A stretch of 64,000 nt of DNA from Dichetophora obliterata (GCA_963920525.1 OY986436.1:81915130-81979129); one strand, 5' to 3'; counted from the first letter of the stretch, positions 22,899-33,955 are shown. The notes: generated by a model from the sequence alone, not told the origin. A program made the numbers and translations.

Positions 22899-23700
22899 TT
22901 GGATGGATTATAAACTATACTGCAAGAAGAAACTTGTCACCAGTAAAGAGAAATAGAAGGTACTGGAGGAGGTAAAATTAAAATTGCTCCACTCAGCGAC
23001 CTCGAAGAAACAGTATCTTCTTTGATAACTTTGAGTAAATCAGTGGATGGCTTAAAAAATTATCAAACGTTTGCTTTCACAGAATTTCACATAACAGGCA
23101 ACGGAAAATAGCATAAATAATATGTTTGTTGATGAGAATACGAATAATATGGAAAACATTATTATAATAGAAGAATGTGATAATATAATCTTAAGACCCA
23201 AAAAGTGGAAACAAAATTCAACATTAAAAGAACAAACTAAATATCAAGAGCATTATTATGAACAAAATAATTTGGCAAAAACCACGGGCATAATCGAAAA
23301 GAAGGAGACGACATTCAAAAGTGTTTACTGTTGTAGTATCGTGCAAATGCCCTTATCATGGCATCCCTGGTTTGATAACTCAACTTTCGACTTTAAAGTC
23401 TATGCTATGTCTAAGTCTATCTAAGGGATGCTATGATTAGGGCGTTTACACGATACTGCAACAGTAAACACTTTTGAATGACTCATTTCAAATGAGTCAT
23501 TTGGTCCAATGTAAACGTAGTATATAATTTCAAATGAAAACAATAATACACTTTAGGAAATCTTACTCATAAAAAAACAAAAGTTAGATCTTCTTCAACA
23601 ACAATGTTCAAATGTTGAACTTAAGCGTCATCATTTAGAAAAAAGAAAACAATTCAAATAAACAGAACAAATAAATCGTTTGCAAAATTGTTTAATGCAA
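22899..23700 (+). pseudogene. Myb/SANT-like partner gene of Harbinger B, broken
   Basis: Near 22900 the frame reads WMDYKLYCKKKLV, then after a one-base shift REIEGTGGGKIKIAPLSDLE. The W...KKK...GTGGG ending is typical of the Myb/SANT-like DNA-binding proteins carried by PIF/Harbinger elements. A palindromic MITE (23312-23480) cuts the gene. Downstream, 23570-23660 encodes KKQKLDLLQQQCSNVELKRH, a coiled-coil-like tail ending in a stop. The convergent Harbinger transposase remnant on the other strand begins about 100 bp further on, the normal arrangement. In the family this protein brings the transposase into the nucleus and onto the ends. The N-terminal helices were not recognised. Confidence 0.6.
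23312..23480. mobile_element. Palindromic MITE inside the Myb/SANT relic
   Basis: CATTCAAAAGTGTTTACTGT at the left is mirrored at the right end, with arms of about 57 bp (through GTATCGTG and GCATCCC) and few mismatches. The flanks do not give a convincing TSD. A second small palindrome (ATGACTCATTTCAAATGAGTCAT) overlaps the right border. Confidence 0.7.
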
Positions 23701-24473
23701 TAAAAAACAAACACAGAAATTAAAATTTAATTAACAATTTTAGCTGTTGTTTCAATTAAAAAATCTAAAAGAAGTCCAATATCTGGTTTCTAGCTAAAGA
23801 AGCTTCATTATAGGCTTACATAAATTAATTCATCATTGTTGTCAAAGGTGTAGAACACATTACTCAAATTTTCAGTATTGCTTTCCTCTACCAACTTATA
23901 GTGTATTCTAATGTTGTGAAGAGCACAGCATAAGTTCAACATTTGTGCTGACTTTTCGGGCTTGTAGTGCAGACCAGAGAACTGCAATGAGTATCCGACA
24001 GAATTCGGATACTCAAATCATACCCGAGTGTCGTGCTGTTCTGAACTCTATCCATACTTATTAATATGTGTAAAATACTTATAGGCATTCGGCTCATTAG
24101 CATTTTTTCGGTTATAAGTACATTCTCATATCCGAGAGCGGCGTGATCCGATCCACTTCGAGCCGTTTTCAATGAGTGCGTTGAGTCAGTTTGTTACAAA
24201 AGCGCTCGATCCGAATGTATTTTGAGTGTACTCTGAGTACTGCTCCTTCTCTGCCAACGTCTCTTAGCGTTAATTAGTTTTTTTTTTGTGTATGCACTTT
24301 TCATAAGTATTTGTCTGCAGGCCATGTGAGCTCTCATTTTTTGTTTGTTTTTTCTCGAAAACGAGTTTTTGCTATTTTATTGTTGCACTCTATGGAGAAA
24401 GAAACAATTACAACGCTTGTGATTTTGGTTTGTTAGACATAAACAAAAATAAAACAAAACCAAAAGGCCGGCG

Positions 24474-26470
24474 CACAGTGGTTAAAAGTTGGAAATAAAT
24501 ACCAAAACTGATGATCTCTTTTTGTGATTTTTTTTTCTGTGCGTTGCTTAAGAATATTCAAACTCACATGATTCCAAAATATTTATCAGAAATATATGTA
24601 TATAGGTTTTCTGTGTAGACGCCTTAATATACGATTGATGTAAAAATGTTGAAAAAATTTCGTAAAATATTGATATTTTTCAAGAGTTATTACAGACAAT
24701 TCAGAAAACGTATTGCAATCTGGTTTTTTTAAGTACACAAAACATTATTGAAAAAGTTTTTTGCATTCTTGAAATATTTTTTTTTTAATTTTGCAATAAA
24801 TTTCTTATGCAAAGTTGATATGACAAAAAAACGTAAATTTATTTTTTTGCAGAATAAAACATAATGATCTATGGATGTCGACGATATTTTAAATAAAGAA
24901 ATGCTTTTATTGGACTGTAAGTTGAGCGATTAAAAAAAACTGACAGAAATTTTTGAGTCCTTGAACAACATTTGGTAAATGCGTTTAGAAGAAAATATAG
25001 ATATGTTTAGTCTCAAGGTTTATTGCTATAGTCATTTTCTTTAGTATTATTTGAGGCATTTTTTGTTTAACGATCACTTCTTACGAGTTAAAATCGTTAA
25101 ATTTTTAATGTAAATAGTGGAAGCATTTACTTACTAAATACGATAAATGCTTTAAAAATGTTATTATGCTTCTTTTGCAATACTTTATATTTGCAGAGTA
25201 CTTAAATATTCTATAGTGTGTTTCTCAGTCTATTAATTTACTATGTTAATATATATTAAATATTTTTTTAAATAATTACAACTAAATTGAATTAGTAAAA
25301 CAATAATTTTATATGTATAAAGTTAAATTAATTCACATTATCTTATAGCTTACTATGAAACATTTTAATGAATTTCGCAATAAAATGCTTTCAAAACTAT
25401 TCAAACATTCAAATTCCCTTGTCAAGAAATGTTCTTCAAACATCTTCAATTAGCTGAAAGTGAAATATATATTCTTTGATTCTAAACAACAGAATTAGAA
25501 TACGTACACGGAGAAAATTAATTTGCTTGAATCAAGCAAATGTTTTGCTTAAAAGCAAATCAGCAAAACTTTGCTCAATCACAATGTGATTTAAGAAAAA
25601 GATTGCTAAATTGCAATCACTCCTCGATTATTTAGGAAAAAGCAAAATTTTGATTACATTCAAATTTTTACTTAATTTCAGCAAAAATTTGCTAAGTTAT
25701 TATAAATGGGAGGAGCAAATGCTTACTTAATTCAAGCAAATATTTGCTTAGTTGTTATATATTAGAAAAGCATATTTTGATTAGTTTTTGCTAAAATTTT
25801 GCATAATGTTGAAGTGGCTTAGAATCTAGCGCAAGTTTTGCTTAACCACAATTCTTATTTTGCAAACAGTTTTCTCCGTGTATGCAAGCCATGTTTTTAT
25901 GCTACACGACCTGTGCTCACTTTATCACAATGCTAAAAAGTATGCTATTATCTTTTTTAACTGTTGATAGTATCACATTTACAACCAGTGCCAATTTGTG
26001 GCAAAAAGCATGAGGTTTACTCCTTTTTTTGGAATTCAAACGAAACGATAAGCTTTTTTTTGATGATTTTGTTTTTGTTTTTATAAAAAGCAACAAATAA
26101 TATTTTTGAATACTATAAACCTTTAATTTAGACAGTTTAGATGCAGCGCTTCATTGAACTTGGAATACGGAAAAACACGTGAATTGGAAAATTTCGTATG
26201 GGGGGTGGGCGTGGCAGAAAATACTTTTTTTATAATAGACATATATTGAAGATTTCTGACAGAATGGTTCTTGTATTGGTTTAAGACAAAAAAAAGATGG
26301 CGTTTTAAATATTTGTGTTGTATGGGAGGCAGGCGTGATTGAGGGCGGATTTAACAATATTTTTGTGTGTATTCTAATAAGGCAAATTCCAAATAATACA
26401 CAAAATTTAATTGGTTTACGATGAGTCCTTCTATTTATTGACAACTTTTGTATGGGGCTCAACCACTGTG
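24474..26470. mobile_element. Transib-like element, 1997 bp
   Basis: The left end CACAGTGGTTAAAAGTTGG and the right end (reverse complement CACAGTGGTTGAGCCCC) are flanked by a perfect, GC-rich 5-bp TSD, CGGCG, at 24469-24473 and 26471-26475. CACARTG ends and a 5-bp GC-rich TSD are hallmarks of Transib, the superfamily from which RAG1 is thought to descend. No Transib transposase frame is visible, so the copy is non-autonomous. A 374-bp MITE is nested within it. Confidence 0.8.
25507..25880. mobile_element. CACGGAGAAAA MITE, 374 bp
   Basis: CACGGAGAAAA at the left is inverted at the right, and both ends are flanked by TA (25505-25506, 25881-25882). The interior is rich in GCAAA/TTTGC motifs. 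No coding region. A TA target fits Tc1/mariner-type mobilisation. Confidence 0.75.
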
Positions 26471-27927
26471 CGGCGCACGTGTCTGTTTGCTTCTTGTGCG
26501 TAAACACGTGCAATAGAAGTGTAATTTATATTATGCGCATGTGATTTGGTAACTGAAGGCTACAGAAAAATAAAAAAATACTTTACAAATTTAATAATAA
26601 TTGCTGATTGCAGAAAATGAATGACTTACGATACTATCGAAACTGCGTATTATTTTTAAGCCTTAACAACGTTACCTCATGCGCAGCTTTCACTGTGTAC
26701 GATAAAAACAAAAAGCAACACAAGAATAACACATCTGTTATTCAGCATTTAGATATGCGTAGGAAAAAATAGCACAAAACAAATACAAAAAACTCGCTCA
26801 CTATTTACTGCTGCGCTCTACTGCGCTCTACTGCGCTCTCTTTCATATCCGTGGCAGATGAGCCGAGTGATTCGGCTACTTGTGTCGATTATGAGTATTT
26901 GGGCAAGTAGGATAAGTATCAGCAAGACGACAACAACCATAAGTAGTTATGAACCGAAAAAACCCGATCTTTCCTGATCCGACTCATGACTTAGGATACT
27001 CATATTTATTTGAGCCGCCGCATTCTAGTTTCGTAGAAGAGAATATGAGTCGAGTTGTGTGCGCTTAGGGTGAGTAGGTTTTTGTACTTATTTTTTTCGG
27101 ATATACTCAGAGTCGCAAAAAAGCTATCCGTTGCAGATCTCTGGTGCAGACCTCGCTCGTTTATAAGGCATCGAGCATAAGCTAAAAAATATAAGTGCAT
27201 TTCGCGTTCTCAGATACAAATTAAATTACTTAAAGAGTTCGTATTTCCTAAGCATTAAGCAATTTAGGAATAATCAATTCATTATTTTGAAGCACAACGA
27301 GCAAGCGCATACAAACACGTATCGTATATCTTTCAGGTTTACACACGACACATGTTTATGATGCTTACCTCTTAAGCCGCTCAATCTTTGAGTTAATCAA
27401 TTGGTAAGCTAGCTAGCTGGGCTGAAATTCTAAGTCAAACGTTCGACAAGTTGGAGTTTGATTGCTTGTAAGATAGGGGAAGACATCGATGAGCACAGAA
27501 ACTTGATTGGCATATAAGTTGATTATTTTTAGCATATACGAGCCCTGGATAATTTCAACTTACGTTGTGTTATCTAACTAGAAAATATTTTTTATTTTAT
27601 ATCGAAGAAGTCTTCTCTTAACACGCTGGTTTTGCCAGTTCTCTTCTTCAAAATAGTGAGACACTGAATCCATGCTGAATGCTAGGTCCACAAGGACGTT
27701 TATTTAGATGTTAACCTTGTACCTTCCAGTGAATGTATGAATGCTTTAAGATGTAACGATATGCTGCTGCACTAAAAGAACACATTGAAATTTCTTTAAG
27801 TTTTATTTGTTTATTATTTTATGTGTATTCGTCTGATGTTTAATTTTTAGACCTGGTTGATTACAGGAAGTTTATTTAAAGTGCAATGTGTAGTCTATAT
27901 ATTTGGTCTTTATATTTGGAAACTGCT

Positions 27928-28432
27928 CAAATAAAAAATATATAATATAAAATAAAGTTACTTTTCCGCACAAAAACTGTGTTTGTTTGCACCAGAAACT
28001 GGGGATCCTACCAGGAGCTCCAAACACCAAAACTGGCGATCCTACCAGGTGCTCCAAACACCAAAACTGGAAACCCTGCTCTAAACACCAAAAATAGCGA
28101 TCCTGCTCCAAACACCAAAACTCAAACCGGTGGTAGTAAAAAAACCTCATCGTTATCGTCCAGACACAGTTGCTCTTCGAGAAATTCGTCGCTGCCAAAG
28201 AAAGCACCAAAAAGCTCCTGTTTAGCAAATAAGAACTGCCATTTAACGCAGAATTTGACGGCCGAATAAAAGGATTCACTTAAAAAGAGTTTAACCATCC
28301 CTCCAACATCGGCACACTTTGCTACAAACGCATATATGGTCACTCCTGGCAGGATCGCCACTTTTTGGTACAAGCAAACAAAGTTTTGTGCGGAAAAGTA
28401 ATTTTATTTTATATTGCGTTTTTTTTTATTTG
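27928..28432. mobile_element. TIR element with internal tandem repeats, about 505 bp
   Basis: The left CAAATAAAAAA...AATATAAAATAAAG, then TTACTTTTCCGCACAAAA, is inverted at the right end (TIR about 90 bp with small indels). Between them, 28003-28135 holds three to four copies of a roughly 34-base unit containing GATCCTACCAGG.GCTCCAA and ACACCAAAACTGG. The open frames on both strands (for example repeated FWCLEQ on minus) are translations of that repeat. No exact TSD was found. Confidence 0.7.
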
Positions 28433-28608
28433 AACAGTTTTCATTTTCATCTTTCGTTCATCATTTCGAACAAATTTCACAAATTTCACAACTGAATAAC
28501 AATTATAAATAAATTTTGATATCTTAAAAATAAATTCTTAAATCTAAAATTTAAATTTTAAGTAAAGTAGGTTTTGTAAAGTGTTTATATTATATGTGAT
28601 AATAATGT

Positions 28609-28917
28609 GGACACCACATATATATATAAAAATGAATGTACGTTTGTTTGTTTGTGTGTCCTGAATGCATTACTACACCGTTCATCCGATCGCGATGAAA
28701 CTTTCCAAATTGGTTGTTCGCATTCGTGCGCCGGTTTTAGTCGTAGTACAGAATTGCTACACCCTCTATTACCGCCCACAAATCAATAAAAATGCTCTAT
28801 TTCTCGTCATTAAACGAGCTCGAATGGCACGTTTTTTTGGCACTTCCACACTTTTCAAAAATTCACAAAAAAGAAATTAGTTGAATTGGGGCAGGACAAC
28901 GTCTATTGGGCCCGCTA
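28609..28917 (+). mobile_element. Short non-autonomous Helitron, about 309 bp
   Basis: The left edge (ATATATATATAAAAATGAAT followed by a GTTTGTTTGT run) and the phrase CACCGTTCATCCGATCGCGA TGAAACTT are typical of insect Helitron 5' ends. The right edge GGGCCCGCTAGT fits the 3' CTAG(T) terminus, followed by T. No hairpin was confirmed and there is no Rep/helicase gene. The small open frames are not genes. Confidence 0.6.
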
Positions 28918-29469
28918 GTTTATTATATAAACCATTGCAATTTTTTTTTAAAGATCAGATAACGGTGTTTTTACGTACAAATTGGTTTGCCGGCTGTTGT
29001 AATGATTCCTACATTTTCGAAGAATCATTGCTAAAAAAGAAATTGAAAGTACAGACAAGATATAATTTTGGCTCCCTTATCAAATTATCGAAAAAATCCA
29101 AATATATTTTTAAACAATATAAAACATATTATTTTAACCAATATCAAATATATTTTTATTATATCACTTCAAATAAATGGACTTAAGTATATAACTCGTT
29201 TTTAAAATATATGTAGTTTAAAATATCATAAATCACAGAAACATATGTTTTAGGAACATAAGTAAAAACGAAAAACTCATTCAATTAAAATTGATAAAAA
29301 AAAAACCATAAAAAATTAGATCATAAAGATAATGGGTAAGATTTTCAGCGTTTAGTTCTTGAAAATTGAAAAAAAAACAGAAAGTTTGCAAAAGGGAATA
29401 TATTTAATATATATTTAATATATTATATATTTAATTGGAGTGATACATCAATTCCTGCAGAAGATTATT
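28918..29469. other. AT-rich stretch, nothing recognised
   Basis: Contains only a TATTTAATATA-type simple repeat at about 29398-29440. Confidence 0.6.
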
Positions 29470-29777
29470 AATAAAAAGATTATTTCATGTAAATGATGGA
29501 CCTGAGGTGGTCCATCCGTAAGCTCCAATTTTAGTGTAACTTTTCCTGCATTACGGCCGGTATCCTACCAAGTACAGCTGTAAAGTTGTCTTCCAGGGCT
29601 GCAATTGTAACTGGTTTGTCGCTGTATACGAACGACTTCACGTAGCCACACAAAAATTAGTCTAGTGGGGTCAAACCGCATGATCTTGGCGGCCAATAGA
29701 CTGCACCGAAACGTGAGATCAATAACTCACCAAACTCGCTTCTCAATTGGTCCATGGGATCGCGATCCGTGTGGCAT

Positions 29778-30002
29778 TAAAGCCGGTGATATTGAATAGC
29801 TTTATATTTTATATGAAATTTGATTTTATTAACACAAATTCATAAAATATTGTTTTTTACATTCAAGCTTTGTCTTTCTAATAGTTTTTTTTTTGATAAG
29901 TAAAAATTGAATTAAATTAAAAACATTAATGATTATGAACAAAATATTAAGCTAGTAAAATATTTACAAAGTTATTAAGTAATTATGTGCTAAATAGCTA
30001 CA
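29778..30002 (-). repeat. 3' LTR of the gypsy element
   Basis: Read on the minus strand it begins TGTAGC and ends GGCTTTA; 225 bp, about six differences from the other LTR. Confidence 0.9.
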
Positions 30003-30015
30003 CAGCTCCCCTTCC
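30003..30015 (-). promoter_or_regulatory. Polypurine tract of the gypsy element
   Basis: GGAAGGGGAGCTG on the minus strand lies directly before the 3' LTR, where plus-strand DNA synthesis is primed in this class. Confidence 0.75.
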
Positions 30016-30072
30016 AGTGAAACGATCAAAATTAAAATATTTCCAATAATTATTTAATTATAAAACTAAAAA

Positions 30073-31116
30073 TTAGTTAATATTAAATGTAACCTGTTTC
30101 TTCGCCGTAGGTTGTATTGTGTTAACGTGTATGTTGTCTGTGTGTGCTGGTTTAAGTAAATCAATTGAAACAGATCGAGTTTTATTACCACATTGAATTT
30201 TAAATGTTTTGTCCGTTCGGGAAATAACTTCAAATGGGCCTTCAAAAGGTGCCTCTAGAGCATTTTTGCTTAACACTTTAACAAATACAAATTTACATGT
30301 TGTGAGTTTATTATTAACATATTGTTGAGATGAATTGGTGTGGTGTACAATTTTACTTCTTGCTTCTGAAAAATGTTCTCTTAGAGCTCTTAGAGTATCA
30401 TCAGTTGTTGTCTTCTGATCATGAGAAATAATTAGCTCACCCGGAACTCTAAGAGTTTGACCGTACACTAATTCAGATGGAGAACATTTTAAATCTTCCT
30501 TCACAGCAGTTCGTAGGCCAAGTAATATTGAAGGTAATTGTTCAGACCAGTTGATTGTATTTTTACAAGCAATGATTGAGGATTTAAGTTGTCTATGAAA
30601 TCGTTCAACTATTCCGTTTGCTTGTGGGTGATAAGCGGAAGTGTGTATTTTATGAGAACCGAGTAATTTTGTTAGTTCTGTGAAAAGTTTCGAAGTAAAT
30701 TGACTTCCTTGATCTACAGTAATTTTTAAAGGAACACCAAATCTTGAGACATAATTTTGTACAAAAGTTTTTGCTATAGCTGGAGCTGAGATATCTTGTA
30801 AAGGAAATGCTTCCGGCCACCGTGTATATCTGTCCACGATCGTTAATAGGTACCGATATCCACGTGATACTGTGAGAGGTCCCACCAGATCCATGTGAAT
30901 ATGTTCAAATCTACCATTTGGAATATTAATTTTTTGAACAGGGGATTTTGTATAGATATGTACTTTTGCTTTTTGGCATTCTAAACAATTTTGTACCCAC
31001 TCATTAATTTCTTTTCTCATATTTGGCCAGAAATATTTATTTGTAATTAACTTTCTTGTTGGACGTGTGCCAGGATGAGATAATCCGTGTAGTTTCTTAA
31101 AGATAGTTGTTCTCAT
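30073..31116 (-). pseudogene. Integrase region of gypsy pol
   Basis: 347 codons open with the end of the zinc-binding HHCC domain (LSHPG...CLECQKAK), then the DDE core: HMDLVGPL, TVDQGSQFTS and NGIVERFHRQLK supply the three acidic residues. The C-terminal domain ends at NIN. In the family it inserts the double-stranded cDNA into the genome. The frame is open but is separated from the RT-RNase H frame by a one-base shift near 31120-31150 (RT frame reads SSICSNLN, integrase frame RPYVPTS). The ATG at 31116 is therefore not the natural start. Confidence 0.9.
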
Positions 31117-32389
31117 TGAGGTTGGAACATATGGACGATTTAGAATTTGAAATATCGCACCAAATTTTAAGATTTAAAAGTGGAACGTTTATGAGTTTAA
31201 GGTTAAATTTGGAATTTGGTGTAATAATTAGATTTTGAAGTTCACGGTCTTTTAGTTGTTCATTAAAAATGGTTTGAATATTTATATCTTGTTCAAAAAT
31301 TTCATCAATTTCAGGTATTCGAGATAACGTGTCAGCTACGATATTGTTTTTACCTTTAATGTATCGAATATCACTTGTGAATTGTGCTATATACTCTAAA
31401 TGTCGAGTTTGACGAGGGGATCTTTCTGTTTTTGAGTTAAGAGCATAAGTTAAAGGCTTATGATCTGAATATACGATAAATTTACGTCCTTCCAAAAAAT
31501 GTCTAAAATGTTTTGTCGCTGAATAGATAGCGTAAAGTCCTTTGTCAAATGTAGAATATTTAATTTCGGTTGGAGTTAATTTTTTAGAATGATATGCAAG
31601 TGGCTCGTCATTTTGATTTCTATTTTGTTGTAAGACTGCTCCAATTGCGAAATTTGATGCATCCACTGCAATTGAAAGTGGAGCAGTTTCATCAAAATGA
31701 GTTAAAAGAGTATTTTCTGTAAATTTGCTCTTGATTGTGTTGAAGGAACTTTCTGCTTCCTTCGACCAAATAAGTTCCTTTGTTTTGGTCTTAGTAGCAT
31801 TGGTTATAATTTCATGGAGAGGGCCTAAAAATGTTGCGATCATTGGGATGTATCTATGGTAATAATTTACCATTCCAATGAATTTTTGTAATTTTGTTAT
31901 TGTTGTGGGTTTTTCATAGTTAGAGATGACTTCAACTCGCTCTTCTGAAGGTTGAATGCCATCTTTCGAAATTTTATAACTTAAAAAATCAAGGGACGAA
32001 ACGCCAAATTGGCACTTACTAGGTTTGATATTTAATCCGTAATTGTCGAGTTGTGTAAATATTGTTTTAAGATGCTCGTAATGTTGTTCTTGGTTTTCAC
32101 TAGCTATAAGTATGTCATCAACGTATACAAAAACAAAATTAAGGCCAAAGAAAACCTCGTTTATGAATCTTTGGAATGTTTGAGCACTATTTCGAAGACC
32201 GAATGGCATTCGCACAAATTCGAACATTCCAAATGGTGTAGTAATTGCTGTTTTATGAATGTCTTCTTCTGCTACAGGGATCTGGTGGTACGCTCTAACC
32301 AGATCTATTTTGGAAAATATTGTTTTGTTTCGAAGTTCAATACTTAGATCGTGGATATGTGGAAGAGGATACCGATCTGGGACAGTCAC
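31097..32389 (-). pseudogene. RT-RNase H region of gypsy pol
   Basis: 430 codons. It begins at [10 protein letters not shown], in the middle of the RT fingers, and contains [31 protein letters not shown] and the active-site [11 protein letters not shown]. It then has the connection and RNase H domains ([28 protein letters not shown]). Roughly the first RT segment and the end of the protease are missing: at 32386-32395 the protease frame runs straight into this one in another frame. This internal deletion of well over 100 codons abolishes function. The 3' end overlaps the integrase frame because of a later frameshift. Confidence 0.92.
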
Positions 32390-32580
32390 ACAGTTAAGTC
32401 TTTGTTGAGACCGATGTCTACTATAAGTTGTTTTGTGCCAAATGTTGAAATGTTTGAACCATTAGCTGCTGAAAGAAAAGATTTGGGATTGGGTTTGAAT
32501 GTTTTGAATTTAGTTACTGGTATAATAGACACAGTTGATCCAGTATCTATTAGGAATGTTAAATTATTTTTCTTGTCATA
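32386..32580 (-). pseudogene. Aspartic protease start of gypsy pol
   Basis: YDKKNNLTFLIDTGSTVSII contains the DTGS active site of retroviral-type aspartic proteases. The C-terminal half of the domain is lost to the deletion at 32386. The upstream side is cut by the DD37E element at 32580; across that insert the frame continues into RASRFFV at 33881 onward. Confidence 0.85.
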
Positions 32581-33878
32581 AAGTATGGACACGAAAAATT
32601 TTGGTCAACCGGAAATGGTTATAACAAAAAAACTATATAAGCAATCTATAAATTTTTTTTTTATTTGGTTCCTTATTAAAAGGTGTTCATTTAAGTATTA
32701 AACATATATCAATTGTCTTTATTATAAACAAATTGGCGTAATTTAGAATTTATTCCTTTCATAAGACGATGGACATCAGTTTTTGTAATGGTATCTGCTG
32801 CTTTCTGCCAATTATTTTTAAACTGTCGCTCATTTTTAATGTCTTTTTTCATTTTCAACAATTTTCTTTTAACATTTCCCCAGTATTTTTCAATCGGCCG
32901 CAATTGTGGACAGTTTGGCGGGTTGTGGTCCCTCTGAACAAAATGTACCCCGTGATTTTCATACCAGTTCTTGGCAAGACGGCTGTAATGACATGATGCC
33001 AAATCCGGCCAAAACAGAACTGAGTCTTTATGTTGCTTTATCAATGGCAGTAAGCGCTTTTGCAAACACTCCTTGACATAAATTTCTTGATTCATAGTGC
33101 CCGTAGTTATAAATAATTTGCTTTTCATTCCGCACTGGCAGATAGCTTGCCAAACCAAATATTTCTTTGGAAACTTGCTCAACATTTTAAACTTAAAAGC
33201 ACCTGCGACTCCTCCTCTCTTCTATGCAGTATAAAACTCAGCGCCTTCAATTTGCCTAAAGTCCGCTTTTACGTACGTCTCGTCGTCCATAACCACACAA
33301 TCAAATTGATGAATGACTTCACTGTATAACTTTCGCGCACGTGTTTTAGCAATTTTATTTTGCTTGTCGTTTCGATTCGGTGCTACGATTTTTTTATATG
33401 ATCGTAAACCAACACTTTTGCGTACTTTTTGAACATAAGCCTTCGACATATGAACCTTTTTTGCTGCATCGCGTAATGAAAGGCCAGGATTTCGTTTGAA
33501 TAAAGATACTACTTCCTTCACCTTTGACTGCGACACAAATCCTTTTTTTCTTCCACTTCCAGGTCTTCGTTTCACTGACAAAGTCTCATTTAACTTTTTT
33601 AAAACATATGTCACAGTACTTTTCGGGCAATTTAAAGATTTTGATATGTCATTGTGCGACAATTTCAAATTTTCTTGGTGTTTGCGCACAATTTTTTCCG
33701 AAAGCTGACACTTCAACGAACACATTTTAACTAATGTTACAAAATTACAAAAAGTAGATATGCAGAAATGATAATAACAACAACTACTAAAAAATGCGTG
33801 TACATATTTTCATTTACCGTTAGATTTAAGCGAATAATGACAAATCCCCAACGACTAGTTTTTTTCGTGTCCATTCTT
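32581..33878 (-). mobile_element. DD37E Tc1/mariner element, 1298 bp
   Basis: AAGTATGGACACGAAAAA at the left and (reverse complement of the right) AAGAATGGACACGAAAAA form TIRs flanked by TA at 32579-32580 and 33879-33880. The insertion splits gypsy pol just before the protease. Removing it with one TA restores RFFV-YDKKNN in frame. Confidence 0.9.
32709..33725 (-). pseudogene. DD37E-type transposase with one stop codon
   Basis: One minus-strand frame from ATG at 33725 to 32709 (339 codons including the final stop) is broken only by an in-frame TAG at 33222-33224. The N-terminus has paired helix-turn-helix segments (SHNDISKSLNCPKSTVTYVL, LSLRDAAKKVHMSKAYVQKV) with a GRKK basic linker between. 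The catalytic triad is D in VVMDDE, D in LFWPDLASCHY and E in LRPIEKYW. Thirty-seven residues separate the second D from E, giving DD37E, a Tc1/mariner class known from mosquitoes and other insects. The protein cuts out and inserts its element at TA. This is the best-preserved transposase in the window. Confidence 0.92.
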
Positions 33879-33945
33879 TACACAAAAAAACGACTTGCTC
33901 TTTTAGAATGTAACCTATCATCCGTCGTCGCGATCATAGGAGAAA

Positions 33946-33955
33946 TTAGTTTAAA
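33946..33955 (-). promoter_or_regulatory. Gag-pol -1 frameshift site
   Basis: On the minus strand T TTA AAC TAA places the slippery heptamer TTTAAAC in the right phase, directly before the gag stop. Shifting by -1 enters the pol frame, which is open through to the protease once the DD37E insert is ignored. Confidence 0.7.

Larger units (their letters stand above)
23975..27143. mobile_element. hAT-type element, 3169 bp with nested Transib (hAT-3)
   Basis: The ends CAGAGAACTGCAA and (right, reverse complement) CAGAGATCTGCAA are flanked by a perfect 8-bp TSD, GTGCAGAC, at 23967-23974 and 27144-27151. Subtracting the Transib-like insert leaves about 1.2 kb of non-coding hAT sequence with subterminal GAGTATCC/GGATACTC repeats. 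GCGCTCTACT repeats occur near 26810-26840. It has the same terminal motif as hAT-5 at 47.7 kb. Confidence 0.85.
23800..27240 (-). pseudogene. PIF/Harbinger transposase B, split by a hAT insertion
   Basis: On the minus strand the right part (27240-27152) encodes YARCLINERGLH, and the left part (23966 down to about 23800) encodes YKPEKSAQMLNLCCALHNIR and then IHYKLVEE. Together they form the C-terminal region of a Harbinger transposase (RCL..ERGLHY.P...A.I.N.C..LHN). The break is an exact hAT insertion with an 8-bp TSD. Upstream of RCLINERG the sequence degenerates quickly (frame errors near 27200) and the catalytic DDE core is not found. It faces the Myb/SANT relic at 22899-23700, which is the normal convergent layout of a Harbinger element. 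Confidence 0.8.

Noticed and set aside
26151..26513. 120-codon minus-strand ORF
   Set aside because: Lies across the Transib-like right end and flanking hAT sequence; no recognisable domain and no start context.
27979..28279. Genes on either strand at 28 kb
   Set aside because: Both frames are translations of a 34-base tandem repeat inside a TIR element.
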